Assembly (NCBI RefSeq): GCF_020379485.1
Contig: NC_063444.1
Location: 7,202,652 to 7,266,651 of the forward strand
Reading direction: 5' to 3'
DNA from: Brassica napus
Taxonomy: Eukaryota; Streptophyta; Magnoliopsida; Brassicales; Brassicaceae
DNA length: 64,000 nt
Shown here one piece after another: positions 46,073-58,569 of the stretch. The notes under the pieces are model-generated. The model was not told the DNA's origin. It ran no database searches and worked only from the letters and a program-made list of their open reading frames with translations. The position numbers and the translations under genes were made by a program. The stretch's first letter is position 1. Every line of letters starts with the position of its first letter.

Positions 46073-49000
46073 ATGTGTACTAATATATTTTTTTGGAATG
46101 TCCGCGGTATAAATGAGACGGACAAGCATAGACCTTTTGTTCAATGGCTAGCTATCCATAAACCCTTAATGGGTGCCCTTTTGGAAACTCACATTAAAGA
46201 ACCCAATCTCTCTCCTATTCTAAACCGTATCTGCCCGGGTTGGAATCATGTCTCAAACCATGACACTGACTTTGATGGTAGGATTGTTATCATCTGGAAG
46301 TTCCCTGCTGTTGTTGACTTGTTGCATCAATCTCGCCAGTCGATGACTTGTAACGTCTCCCTCCCAGGAGACAACAACTTCACTTTCACGGCTGTGTATG
46401 CTGCAAACACAAGAGAGGAAAGAAAAACATTATGGGAAGAGCTTTTTGAAATACAAACCACCCTGTTCTTGGAGAATAAAAACTGGTTGATAGGTGGTGA
46501 TCTTAATCAAATTACACACTACCAAGACCACTCATCACCTGCAGTAGACCATCTTTCCTCTGATATGCTGGAGCTGAAGGATAACCTCACCCAGCTTGGT
46601 GTCTCTGATCTCAGATTCCAAGGCTGTGCTAACACATGGACAAACAAAAACCCTTCAGCCCCTGTTACCAAAAAACTAGACCGGGCTTTGATAAACGATG
46701 TGTGGCTGGAATCTTACCCTAACAGTGTGGCTTCTTTCCTCGCCCATGATTGCTCTGACCATTCTCCATGTCTTATAGACCTAGCCTGTCCCCTTCCCCA
46801 AGACGGTACCAATCCTTTCAAATTCCAAAACTTCCTACCCCAACACCCATCCTTTTGCAAGTGGTTGAGACTGCCTGGTTTCAGAGTGGAAGCGAAGCGA
46901 CTGATCTTTCGACCCTGGGTTTTAAAATAAAAGGATTAAAGAGAGTGATGAAAACACTTGCGAGAGATAAATTTTCAGATATTCAAAAGAGAGTTATTTA
47001 CACTAACAGTTTGTTAAAAGATGTGCAGGTTCAATGTCTAAATCAACCAAATGAAGAAAACTTCCAAGTAGAAAAAGATATGATTACTCACTGGACCTTC
47101 TTGCGAGGGGTAGAGGAAGCGTTTTTCAAGCAGAAGTCGAGGATCAACTGGCTGCGGCTTGGAGACCAAAACACTTTGTTCTTCATGAGAGTTGCTGCAA
47201 CAAGAAACTCCTACAACTCGATCCGCTCTCTTCAGCTTCCATGTGGCCTACTTGTCACAGACTCGGTTGAACTTTGTGAGATTTCACTTGCACACTTCCA
47301 GAGCATTCTCTCCCCTGTAAATCTCCCTCCTCTATCGTCCCCCTTTCAGTGGTTCCTAGAGTTGCTGCCTTTCAGTTTCTCCCCTGTACATCAGACCTTA
47401 CTATCATTTCTCCCTGATACTACAGAAATTGCTAAAACAATCCTCAAGCTAAACCCTAACAAGTCACCGGGACCAGATGGTTTTACCTCTGCATTCTTCA
47501 AATCTGCTTGGTCGGTTGTAGGAGCTGAGACCGTTGCCTCCATACGCAAGTTCTTTGAAACAGGGTTTCTGCCCTCCTCCACAAATGCAACGATTCTTAC
47601 CTTGGTCCCGAAACGGCCAGGAGCTTCAGCAATCACGGATTATAGACCTATCAGCTGCTGCAACACCACATACAAGACAATATCTAAACTGCTGGTCAAG
47701 CGCCTAAAGATCATTCTACCAGAAGTCATACTCCCAAATCAGACAGCATTCGTTCAAGGGCGCCTGCTCATTGAAAACACGATCCTAGCCTCAGAAATTG
47801 TTCAAGGTTACCATAAGGAAGGAGGGCCAAAGAGAGTTACCATCAAAGTAGACATTGCTAAAGCCTTCGACACCATCCGATGGGAATTTATCTTCCAATG
47901 TCTCAGGAGCATTGATGTTCCGGAACTGATGATCCGATGGATCGAGGCTTGCGTCTGTTCCGCTTCATTCTCCCTCGGTTTCAATGGTTCCTCTTATGGA
48001 TACTTCAAGGGTACTCGCGTGCTTCGACAAGGAGATCCCTTGTCTCCGTACCTTTTCGTCCTTGCAATGAACTGCCTATCACACTTATTGAATAAGTCGG
48101 CCAAGGAGGGGAAATTCAATTATCACTCTAAATGTAAAAGAACGGAATTAACTCACCTTTCCTTTGCAGATGATCTCCTTATCTTCTCCGACGGCTCTCC
48201 ACGCTCAGTCACTAATATACTAGAGATCCTAAAGGACTTTGAAGCTCGATCAGGCCTTGCAGTGAGCATCGAAAAGACGTCTCTCTTTGCAGCTGGGTTG
48301 AAGCCTCATGAACTAACGCAGCTCAAAGCCGCAACGGGTCTCACTGAAGGAGTGCTGCCAGTAAGATACCTAGGGGTCCCTCTCTGTACTAACAAGCTGT
48401 CCATGCTCCACTGTGCTCCACTTATTCAATCAATCAAGACAAAACTTCACAGCTGGACAGTGAGATCACTCTCGATGGCAGGCAGACTTCAGCTACTCTC
48501 CATGGTGATAGCTGGAATTACAAATTTCTGGTCATGTGCTTTCATCCTTCCCCAAGCTTGCGTAGATGAGATTGACTCTCTCTGCAGTAAGTTTCTATGG
48601 AAAGGCAAAACAGATGGTGCCAATGCAGCAAAAGTAGCGTGGGCGAAGGTCACAACACCTAAGCAGGAAGGCGGGCTTGGTCTTAGGAAGATATCCACTT
48701 GGAATTTGGCTTCTGTCCTTAAACTGATATGGATCCTCTTTTTTCAAGCAGGAATCAATTTGGTCTCGGTGGTACACAACTGAAGTCTTGGAGGGCAACC
48801 TCAATAACTTCTGGGTCATTAACACAAAGCAGAAACACTCTTGGTTAGCCAACAAGCTTCTACTACTCATAGATACAGCCTACAACTGGATCAAGCATCT
48901 TGTGGGTAATGGGGAAACAACTTACTTTTGGACTTCTCATTGGTCGCCTTTTGGAAATATCAGGAAGTTCTTGGTGGGTGAATCTTGCATGACGGTGGGA

Positions 49001-49732
49001 ATCCCTTACTCTATAACCTTAGCTGAACTATGGGTGACAGACCACTGGGTTCTCCCACCGGCGAGATCTGAAAAGCAAGTACGCATCTACACATTTCTTA
49101 CCTCGCTCCAGCTAACTAACTCAGCAGACAAGATAGACTGGTGCCCAAAAGGTACGCCTATGACCTCCTACTCTACCCGCTTGATTTATGATGCATTGAG
49201 AGACGAATACCCCACTGTTCCATGGCACAAACTAGTGTGGTTCGGGGGTGGTATCCCAAAACACAAAATCAGAACTTGGTTGATGGTACTAGACCGCTGC
49301 CCTACTCGCGATCGTATGCTACAATGGGGACTGCAAACCGACAGTCAGTGTCTCCTCTGTAACAGCTACGCAGAATCACGCTCACATATCTATTTTGAAT
49401 GTGACTACTCTTGGGCTATTTGGTCGCCGCTTGCTCTCCGATGTGGCTTCACGCCCATGCGTGACTGGGAAACACAACTACAACAACTTCAGGCTTTCAA
49501 AGGGACAAAACTCCACCGCACACTTCTCCTCCTCGCTTGGCAAGGCTCTCTATACACCTTTTGGACAGAGAGAAACAGCAGACTACATAGAGATTCTTTT
49601 CGATCCTCATCCTCCATCATCTCCGAGATTGATCACACCATCAGACGAAGAATGGCCTCTCTCCGATCCGCTCAACCAACTCAGGCTTCAGCTCTACTCC
49701 AAATGTGGTTCTCTAACTCTCCTCCACATTGA
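46073..49732 (+). pseudogene. LINE ORF2 (endonuclease-reverse transcriptase)
   Basis: ATG 46073 (MCTNIFFWNVRGINETDKHR) opens an apurinic-type endonuclease (ALLETHIKEPN, GGDLNQITHYQDHS, CSDHSPCL with the catalytic His). A frameshift near 46855 leads to the reverse transcriptase (NPNKSPGPDGFTSAFFKSAW, KVDIAKAFDTIRWEFI, LRQGDPLSPYLFVLAMN, catalytic LSFADDLLIFSDG). A second shift in a T run near 48735 leads to the zinc-binding domain (LVWFGGGIPKHKIRTWL, CLLCNSYAESRSHIYFEC), which ends at 49732. Otherwise the domains are complete. Confidence 0.9.
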
Positions 49733-49898
49733 TATTATCGATCGCTTAAATTTCTCCCTAGTTTGAGATTGGGCTCTATAATGTTCTATCTTGTTTCACG
49801 TTTTGGGCCTGTTCGCCCACCGGTATTAACCTGTAACATTTGCACTCTTATGGTTTAAATAGAATATCTTTTATCCAAAAAAAAAACCCGTTACGATG

Positions 49899-50351
49899 AC
49901 TAGTGTTCAATCGCGATAAGATTGAGTGACGAGTCTTACATATAAGCCTGATTTCCGAGTAAACTTGTATTTCTCATTCATTTGTGTGTTAAGGATTTTT
50001 AAAATTTATCACACCTTCAACCAAAACGCAAAGCATGTCCTCACCGCTGCATGTATCACACGCCGATGGATCAACTTTAAGAGGATGAAAAGTTATGAAG
50101 CTAAAAAACACAAAAAGACGAATTGGTTAAAATGCCTCAAAAAAAAAAATTATAGATTATGCCACTGAGATTTTAATGATTCATACATTATGGCATTAAT
50201 TATATTTTCATCATTTAAAACAAGTATGTAAACATACTTTAATCGAATCTAACTAATTAATGATAACATATTGTTTCAAATTTATTGAACAATAAAAAGA
50301 AATGAAATAAAATTTCTACATTATTAACTAATTAATTAGGTATTACTTATA
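49899..50351. other. AT-rich stretch without genes
   Basis: Original insertion-site flank of the LINE, followed by low-complexity sequence. Nothing recognised. Confidence 0.4.
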
Positions 50352-50939
50352 TCTATATTACTAAAACTAAAATACAAAAATAGCCGTTCTTTCAAATGAA
50401 AAATTATACTAAGATTTCAATTATTCCTACATTTTAGCAATATTTATATATCCATAATTTAAAACAAGTATGTCAACATACCTTAATCGTTTCTAACTAA
50501 TTAATGATAAACATGTTGTTTCAAATTTATTGGAAAATAAACGAAATTAAATTAAATTTACATAGATATTATTGACAATTCAAAATTTTATTATACATGT
50601 AAGTACCAAATTTATTAATATATAAATTACTGATACAAATGATATTCAAAAAATTTCTTTTACAATATATTCTCCTATTTAAAACTCGAGATCAAAACTA
50701 ATAAAATAAATATATTATAAGAAAAATGTGATACAAATGATAGTTTGAAACAATAAATTAAGTTATCTCATTTTCACTATATAACTATTTTTGGAATATA
50801 ATAATACACAATTGAATTAGTTATACTATAAATTTTAATATACATATATATATCACTAATCATGAAAAACAAATAGTTACTTCTTAAAAAAAGGTAAAAG
50901 CAAACATCCGTACGAATGGTGGTGTGGATCGATTTCTAA
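50352..50939 (+). mobile_element. degraded Helitron, 588 bp
   Basis: Starts TCTATATTACTAAAAC after host A. It ends near atccgtacgaatggtggtgt, a decayed hairpin, then ggatcgattt and CTAA followed by T, where CTAG is expected. No coding capacity. Lower confidence because both the hairpin and the terminal CTAG are mutated. Confidence 0.5.
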
Positions 50940-50945
50940 TTATTA

Positions 50946-51240
50946 TTATCGTTTACAGATGCTTAAAGAGTCACCAACTAGCCCAATCGTTTCAAAGAAG
51001 ACTGTCATAGCGGATGCCCCAGCGACTTCGGTGGATGAGAATTTAGTGAAGGCTATTGCAACAACAACACCAATTGGTACAAAGTAAAAACCACTCATTG
51101 TCAGGATTGGTTGTCTGAGGTTATGTGTCAATGGCCCTAATGTCTTGTTTGGCTCACTCACTCTTAGCCTGTTTAGAAGCAGAACAAAAACATAACCAGC
51201 TAGTATAGCTGGGCATATAAAGAACCATTTCGTTTAACCC
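50946..51240 (-). pseudogene. possible fragment of a membrane protein gene, unidentified
   Basis: The minus-strand frame reads [55 protein letters not shown] and [14 protein letters not shown]. The hydrophobic segments look like two or three membrane helices. There is no start or neighbouring exon that I can join. I do not recognise the family, and chance cannot be excluded. Confidence 0.25.
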
Positions 51241-52417
51241 TACAATTATTAGGAGTAAACAACCAAAATAAAATCACTGCAATTTCAGGAGTAATGGATA
51301 ATTCAACTCCAACGAATTTTACTCTTACCACAATAAAATTCGCATTTAACGGGGCGTCTGAGTTGAAATAACTGATCTTTTCCAAAATTTGGCATTGATA
51401 CTCCTGCCAACTGGAGCTAGGCCCATATATTGTAATTATTAAGAGCCCAAATAGCTGGATTAAGTTTTGGGTTAGTCGGTGGACTCGGTGCAGCTCGGAT
51501 CCCTCAGTCCAGAATTCAGAACAAAATCATAAACCCCCGAGAGTTTTTCTTTAAGCAATCATTGGTTATTTAATAAAGTTTGTAATAAGTTTATGTCTTC
51601 TTGGTTCTTAGATACTCCATGGGTAAACCTTAAAGTGTTCAGATTTTTCTCTGTTTGTTTTCATACTTGGCATATATTTAATTTTTGAGATTCTTTGTAA
51701 ACAATCTTTTAAATTCAACTTCACGTCCTCTTTCACTTCATGTGCATTAGGCGCCTAGAAAGTAGGAACTTGGTTGTCGACTTTGTAATTAATATAATGT
51801 GATTGGGCTTACTATGGCCCAATTTAATATGTGATCTGAAAATTTGAGAATTACGGCAAACACCACAAAGAGTTACAGTATCTCTCCTTTTCTTCTTTTC
51901 ATGATTTTAGCAATGTTCAAAACTACACCAGCGAATCTATTACTCGGAAGTTATACGGGAATTAATCGGAGAGTAGTTTTAGGGTTTTTATATCATTTTA
52001 GCCATTATATATTAAATATGTGTATATATTGTTTTATTTCACCGAATCGAATAATATCAAATCGCCATGCTTGGTGGCCGCAGAGCGTTTTTCCTGCGAG
52101 TATACGGCCCTTGGCACCAAGTTTTCGAAAAAAGGCTTTTAGCTGTGAAAATATTGTGACAAAAGGTGAAACAAACATGTATTTTCTCTCTCAAATAATT
52201 TAGTGAAAGCATATTTTATTAAGAAATATTCTTATAAACCTTTTACTTAAAAAAGTTTTATTCCTTTTACATACTTTATGTATTTTTTTGGTTTTGTACA
52301 TACTTAATATTGAATTTGTGTACAAATATATTTCAGTTATGCTCATTTGTTTATGTAATCCGTTTAAAAATGCCTTTAGTTTTATTTGATGTAATATAAC
52401 ATTTAAATTAAGTTATT
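51241..52417. other. unassigned stretch
   Basis: Contains attgggcttactatggccca at about 51801, the GGCCCA-type element typical of plant housekeeping promoters, followed by a CT-rich leader-like segment and a short frame at 51844-52203 without recognisable motifs. It could be a promoter relic. Confidence 0.3.
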
Positions 52418-52462
52418 CTATCTCGTATTAGTTTTTTTTGGTAAAACTATTTTGTATCAGTT
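52418..52462 (-). mobile_element. micro-retroposon footprint G (16-bp imperfect TSD, 13-bp insert)
   Basis: ctatctcgtattagtt at 52418-52433 and ctattttgtatcagtt at 52447-52462 (three mismatches) flank ttttttggtaaaa. The insert is the same as in footprint E at 56131-56170, so both probably came from the same source 3' end. The diverged TSD suggests an older event. Confidence 0.5.
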
Positions 52463-52819
52463 AATTTTTTTAAATATTTTTATAATACTTAATATATATT
52501 TAATATATTTATAATTTATAAATATTTTGCATGTTTTATAGAATAATCGGTAAGAAACTAAATCATAAAAGCAGCAATCGTAATTTTTTATTCAAAATAA
52601 AAATATTAAAAGATTTTATCATAATACAATTTATTAAAATTGTAACTTTTTGTACATAAAACAATATTTTTTTTTCAAATTTATGTGTTTAATTGTGTAA
52701 TATGATTGTTTTAATGATAAATATATGTATGTGTTGTTTTATTTGTCTTAATTAGTTTAGTTTACACAGAAAATTGTTATAATTAAGTTTTGTAATTAAT
52801 TAGTTTATATTATATAATA

Positions 52820-53288
52820 GAGAAATTCTCTAAAATAGCACTTTTTAAGTTTTTTGTCACAAAAATAACCTCCAATGAATAAAATGACCAAAATAAATTT
52901 TATTAAAGGGTAAAAATGTATTTTTACCCTTTTATTGCTAATTCACTAGTTAGGAATATATGTTATTTTCATCGATCTCTTTGTTTTATTGGTTGTTCTA
53001 TTCTGGTATGGTTGCATAGGCCACCTCAAGTTTGAGTAATAGAATAACCGTTTGTTGGAAAAAAGGGTAAAAATGTATTTTTACCATGGAGTTAACTAAT
53101 CTAGACTTAAGGTTTAGAATTAAAGGGTGGGGTTTGGAGATAAGGTTTCAAATTTTAAAAAACAAAAATAAATATTAAAATTTTCAAAATGAAAATGGGC
53201 TATTTTAGTCATTTTTTTTCTTTAGAGCTATTTTTGTGACAAAAACTTAAAAAGACAAAAACTTAAAAATGATTGTTTGAGAAAATTG
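52820..53288. mobile_element. MULE-like MITE, 469 bp
   Basis: Flanked by the 12-bp direct repeat tattatataata (52808-52819, 53289-53300). The ends begin gagaaattctctaaaatag and, inverted, caattttctcaaacaatc. Both sides then share ttttaagtttttgtcacaaa in inverted orientation, with a partial duplication on the right. An internal palindrome gtaaaaatgtatttttac is repeated. No coding capacity. The element class (Mutator-like) is inferred from TSD length and long imperfect TIRs. Confidence 0.65.
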
Positions 53289-53300
53289 TATTATATAATA

Positions 53301-54698
53301 TACGTGTATTTTTTTCTTAGCTACTATTTTTATTTGATTTTATTTACAATATGTAAACAGGTTAAAAAAATCTTCTTCTTCAATTTCTTTCAAATTTGAT
53401 TCAGGTTAAGGAAGTTAAAATATTTTATTTTAGGAATATCTTAGATAATTTAGGATTTTTAATAGGTAAATGGTTATATGTCGTGACTAATTTTAGTATA
53501 AAAAAATCCTTAATAAAAATGACAATTTGTGTTTACAATGGCACAATCTGTAATATACCACATAATATTAATGTTATTTTAAAAATGTACTTTAATATTT
53601 GTAAAAGTATAAATAGCACTAAAACATATTTTTCAAAAAATAATACACAAGAGGAAAATCTTAAAAGTAATATTCATTAAAGAAAAAGAAGAAAATTATA
53701 CACATATTTATAACTATGTGTTTAATTAAATATATTAAAACTAAAATAAATTAAAATTTTAAAATATGTACATGATAATTTTATACGATAATATATTTTA
53801 CATTTGGTTTAGGGTTTATTTTTATTTTTTTAATAGAATGTAAAATTTATTCCAACCCAAAAAAATCTTCTCTACAATGTTGGTACTATTTGGGTTTAGG
53901 GTTTAGTGATTATAAATTAGGATTTAGCATTTAGGGAATGGGTTAGGATTATGGTTTGGGAGTTTAGAAAGTCTTTTAAATGTTTAATGAATGTTATTTA
54001 GAAATTATTACCATTGTGTGTTATTTTTTGATAAATTTTTTGTGATGTATATGGGATTTGTCTATTTCTATTCGTTAATATAAACTGTATTAGATTGTAA
54101 GGATCTTATATAATTCAAATGTGTGTTTTTTTGTTTGCTAGATACACAAATATTTTAATTACCCTTTAAAAAAGCTAGAGTCAAAGGAAAGCTTTTAGTG
54201 ATAAATATACGAAATTAATATTAAATCCTTTCTAAAATAAAGTGAAAGCTTCCGGGTCTCCTATAGAAGTGGTTTAGCTCGCATAGTTAGGATATATAAT
54301 TTATATTCTTTAAGAGTTTTCATATACATATATTCTCTATTACATCAATAAATTTAACATTTCATCAAAAAAAAAATCTTTCTAAAAAAAGAAGATAAAT
54401 ATATGAAATTCGAGGAATGGCCATTAAAGAGAATATGTTAGAAATCCGATGCCAAGCAAATGGACTGGTAACTAGGCACATATATTCACTAGCTAGATTG
54501 TGGAAAAAAAATAAACGGTTTAAATTTAAAAAGAAAAAAAAAGAGGGAAAAGATACTTGTAGAACACCAAAAAAAGATCTGTTAGTTGGAATTGACAACA
54601 AATAAAGGATTATTAGTTGGAAAATGACAAAGAATCTTTGTTTTTGTCTGCACCATTTGCGAAGAAACTGACAAAACACTAGCTAGCTTTGGAGTTTT
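53301..54698. other. AT-rich stretch without genes
   Basis: A few ggtttagggttt phrases near 53810-53950. The 94-codon frame at 53396 has no recognisable motif. Nothing called. Confidence 0.4.
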
Positions 54699-54716
54699 AG
54701 TCTTTGATTATATACT

Positions 54717-55255
54717 TTTTTTTTTGAAACACATTCATTCATTAAAAGAAAAGGATTAGTTGGGGGCATTAACAGCACCAAAACCAACCAAAAGTTCCGG
54801 TACATTCAATGCACCCTTTGCCAAAGAGTCAGCATGATTGTTCCTCTCTCTAGAGATCCAGACAAAAGAAACATCCTCAAACACATTCGCTAGTTCTAGA
54901 ATGTCAGATACAACACTATAGATTTCAGAGAAACCAATCTTCGAAGTGATGGCCTTGATTAGCTGAGCCGAATCCGACTCAAAACGTACCAGCTTGAGCT
55001 CAAGGCGACGACAGGATAGAAGTGCTTCGCGCAGCGTTAGGGCCTCAGCCATTAGGGGAGAGGCGCCGAAGTCCATAGAGAGTTGAAAGTCCTTGTTCTG
55101 TCTTGACTCTAAGATGGTCCATCCCAGTCCCGCTGTATTCCTCTGTCCAGCCCATGCCGCATCTGATCTCACTACCGTGGCATTGTTATCGATTGGTTGC
55201 GCATGCGGAGGAGTCGCTTTTGGCCGGCCCGGTGGGATGTTCTGATTGTTGCTCC
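54717..55255 (-). mobile_element. 5'-truncated LINE with RNase H domain, 539 bp
   Basis: A perfect 18-bp TSD agtctttgattatatact (54699-54716 and 55256-55273) surrounds the element, with its poly(A) as T9 on the plus strand at 54717-54725. The minus-strand frame down to 54756 is an intact RNase H tail: VVRSDAAWAGQRNTAGLGW, MAEALTLREALLSC, LVRFESDSAQLIKAI, ISRERNNHADSLAKGALN. It is related to the LINE at the window start. The perfect TSD and open frame point to a fairly recent insertion. Confidence 0.93.
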
Positions 55256-55273
55256 AGTCTTTGATTATATACT

Positions 55274-56130
55274 ATTTTAACTAATTTGTGAGAAAACATT
55301 TAATGTTGCCATATGTTAAAATCCTTTTCGTTCACATCTTGTGAGTCACAACCATCATGTAACACTATAAGCTAAAATGAAAGTATATTATATCTAGCTT
55401 ACAAGTCATTTACATATGTATAAACAAGTCATTTACATATGTATAAAAGCGATGCTAACTTGTACGTCGTGTATGATATTAGTAACTCGGTAGTGTATAA
55501 TTTCTAGTTACCAACTTGTACGTCGTGTAAAATTATATGCTCAATTAAAATTATATCTAGTTAGTGGATTGATCCCCTTTTAATCAGATGGATGCTGTAT
55601 TTATCTATTTGTAAAATTATGATAATTATGATACTCGGCTGTAAGGTCCACCAAGTCCGTAGGAGAATCAGTCTTCCTCTAAGTAAGCTCTCCTCCCACC
55701 TGAGGGCGAAGTCATGACTCGACTGAAAGGAGAGGGTGTTCCTCAGGAACTCGAGCTTATCAAAACAAATTATTGGAACATCATTTAATCAACCACACAT
55801 CTATGAGGTTTAAATAACTCCAAAATCCGTCAAGTATTAGCGTTGCGTTTCAGTATACTATTAAAATGTGTCTATCGGTCCCACTAATTATATGCAATTG
55901 ATCAATGCATAATCCACATGATTAATCTATAATACTGACCACGGAACTAAGTTATGACTTCTTCGCAAAATTAATTGAGGTTATTAAGTTGTGGGGGTTT
56001 GGAGACAGAAGATGGAACAGCAATAATGGATGCGATAGAGCATTTGGTCCCCTTGAAGATTTGGATAAACACATTTTGCATTCACGTGGCATGATATATG
56101 TGCTTTATCTCTTCGGAAAATATTAATTAG
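55274..56130. other. unassigned stretch with a GC-rich island
   Basis: Mostly AT-rich, with a 21-bp-period duplication at 55403-55445 (aagtcatttacatatgtata twice). The segment 55640-55750 is clearly GC-richer (ctctcctcccacctgagggc) and could be an exon relic, but no frame is convincing. Confidence 0.35.
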
Positions 56131-56170
56131 TACTTGTACGCTTTTTTTGGTAAAATACTTGTACGCTTTT
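56131..56170 (-). mobile_element. micro-retroposon footprint E (15-bp TSD, 10-bp insert)
   Basis: tacttgtacgctttt at 56131-56145 and 56156-56170 around tttggtaaaa. Because the TSD ends in T, the inserted run may be T7 followed by ggtaaaa. Minus-strand reading: ttttacc plus poly(A). Same body as footprint G. Confidence 0.6.
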
Positions 56171-56677
56171 GATCAAAGCCACAATTTTAGTTGATCAATA
56201 TGCAACATTTTTGACGAATCTATGAACAAAGACAACCATATTTTATTTATAGCTATATTTCACAAAATCAATATAGCAAAAACCATACCGACAATTAAAC
56301 TCTGCTGTCATACAAAAATCTCCATAATAATAATTAATAACATGATGATGTAATGAGATCGTGATTATGAATTGATTCAGTCGTTTTGAAGAATTTGACA
56401 CAGCATGTTACACCGTTTCGCATTCACATTAGTTCCCATTGTGTTTTCCAAGAATCAATCAATCACTTCTTGAATTGATATAAATCATGAAAGATACATG
56501 CGCGTGATAATTTAAAATTAAAAGAAGGCCTCTAAGCATTTGATATTTAACGATACCTGGGCAGATGGTCTAATCGAGTATGCCACTAGAATATAACAAT
56601 CAGTAGTGCTTAGAAAGTACAACTTAATCCTTGTATATAGATGGATTTTTCGGCCCAGATGCATTCAAAAATAAATA
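56171..56677. other. AT-rich stretch without genes
   Basis: No gene or element recognised. Confidence 0.4.
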
Positions 56678-57771
56678 TCCCCACTAAATTAATAGAGAAA
56701 CATTACAACATTTGAACCATGACACGTGTTATCACGAAAATCAATTTTAAAATCTTTAGAAAAATAGGTTGATTCATCTACACATATAATATGTTTTTCA
56801 TGAAACTAATCATATAATTAATTATTAATATAAAAATATTATTTATTATTTCCTTAAATAGAACAAACGGAATAACCTACTATGATCAAAATATATATGA
56901 TAATTAATGATTTCAAATAATAAAGATTTGATAGTAATTTATACATCCTCTATCATTTTGTTATATTATTATTATTAAAATAAATAAGACAATAAATTAA
57001 CCAAATAATAAAAAAAAAATCAATTTTCTATATATGTTATATTTTGAATTTTTAAAAATGAATATAAATTAATAAACTTTTAAATAAAACTCACTTTGAA
57101 AATTTGTGATCAATGGTTTAATTTTTATTTATAACAAGATAGAAATATTCATAAAATTATATTAGTAAGATGTTTTATTTAATAAATATTATTTTAAATA
57201 TATATATATATATATATGTTTATTTATATTAATATCGTTTAAATTAAATTATATATTATATAAAATTTATAAATATTTAAATTTAAAATTTTTTATTGAA
57301 CAAATACTAAGAATTTAATATTTTAGTTTCAAATTTTTCATTGAACTTTTAAAAATGATTATAAATTAGTAAAAACTGTTAAAAGTTTCATATTGAAAAT
57401 TTTGTTATCAATGTTTCAATTTTTTGTTATAAAAATACAAATGATCATAAAACCATGTGAAAATAATTTTTTAATTTAATAAATAGTCATATTAATAAAT
57501 ATACTATACATTGATGTTGATATCAATTTAAATTTAATTATAAACAATATAAAAGATAAAAAAATTATTATTCAGATTTATTTACCATAAAATAATTTTA
57601 AACAACAATTATTATTTTGATATATATGTCCGCACCAATTTAGTTTTATATATAATAGTCACTAACCTCTCACTAATTTAATATAAGTAAAAAAACACAA
57701 ATAAATAATAATACATAAAATAGTATCTATATATACCATTCATTCCGTGCAAAGTGCGGGTCTTAATCTAG
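56678..57771 (+). mobile_element. non-autonomous Helitron, 1094 bp
   Basis: Starts TCCCCACTAAATTAATAGAG after host A. It ends with the wobble-paired hairpin CCGTGCAAAGTGCGG, TCTTAAT and CTAG (57768-57771), followed by host T. The 5' end (gagaaacattacaacat, acacgtgttatcac) resembles the Helitron at 34362-35327, so the two belong to one family. AT-rich, no coding capacity. Confidence 0.82.
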
Positions 57772-58569
57772 TGTATACCTTATACTTATATACTAAGCTA
57801 CTCCAAGGCCATTTCATTGTTAGCTGGAATTTTATATTTTCAGCTTTTATATACTTGAGTAACCAACAAGAAAATATCAGTTTCTGTAAATTTGATTATT
57901 CGCTTTATTTCATAAAAAGTGTTATTTTAACATTTTTCACGTAAATTAAAAATGATTGAAAGATATTTATGTTTTTTAATAATTACATCTATTTAACAAA
58001 TAGTGTTTGAGATAATAAAATTATACATAAGATCAATGTATTTTACAATTAATATTAGGTTTAACAATGCATAAATTACATTAAAATTCTAAATGATATT
58101 ATTTATTTAATAAAATAATATGTCAAATTGACATTTTTTTTATGAAACAAAGAGAGTAACTAACAATATATCAATATACAATATTAATTGATCTCTTAAG
58201 TTGATGAAACTCATACAACAGTATTCACTTGTAACAAACTTTTACAATAATCAATGCGTCTCGGGGAAAATGATTTATGTAGTTGAAACTTAACATAGCT
58301 ATGAGAAATTGTCCAATGAATTTCGTTTTTCATTTTATGAAAAAAAAAATATATATATATATATTCTATTCCACCCGTGCGGAAACTAAAAAGGAGGGAC
58401 TCAGATAATGAGTTTCATATTTGGACACCACTAGCCAACATTGTGGAACACCTAAGGAAAACTTAAGTTGCCTCATTGATAAATAAGTGTTGCTACTTTC
58501 TAATATATGGCAACACAATTTTTTGAGCTTTTTCTGAAGAAAATAACACAGAAAAAGGGTTTAATACGT
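57772..58569. other. AT-rich stretch without genes
   Basis: Only low-complexity sequence, including a (TA)n run near 58350. Confidence 0.4.

Larger units (their letters stand above)
44072..49888 (+). mobile_element. near full-length LINE (L1-type) with ORF1 and ORF2
   Basis: Flanked by the 10-bp TSD cgttacgatg (44062-44071 and 49889-49898), with poly(A) at 49877-49886. ORF1 is followed 3 bp later by ORF2 (endonuclease, reverse transcriptase, zinc-binding domain, no RNase H). ORF1 has a frameshift and a stop; ORF2 has two frameshifts. The 5' end starts almost at the ORF1 ATG, so a few bases of 5' UTR are probably missing. Confidence 0.92.

Noticed and set aside
53810..53960. Interstitial telomere repeat (TTTAGGG)
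   Set aside because: Only isolated ggtttagggttt phrases are present, no tandem array; also true of taaaccctaaac near 34060.
56030..56080. Possible microRNA (gagcatttggtccccttgaag)
   Set aside because: No matching complementary arm in the flanks, and it is not a plant microRNA I recognise.
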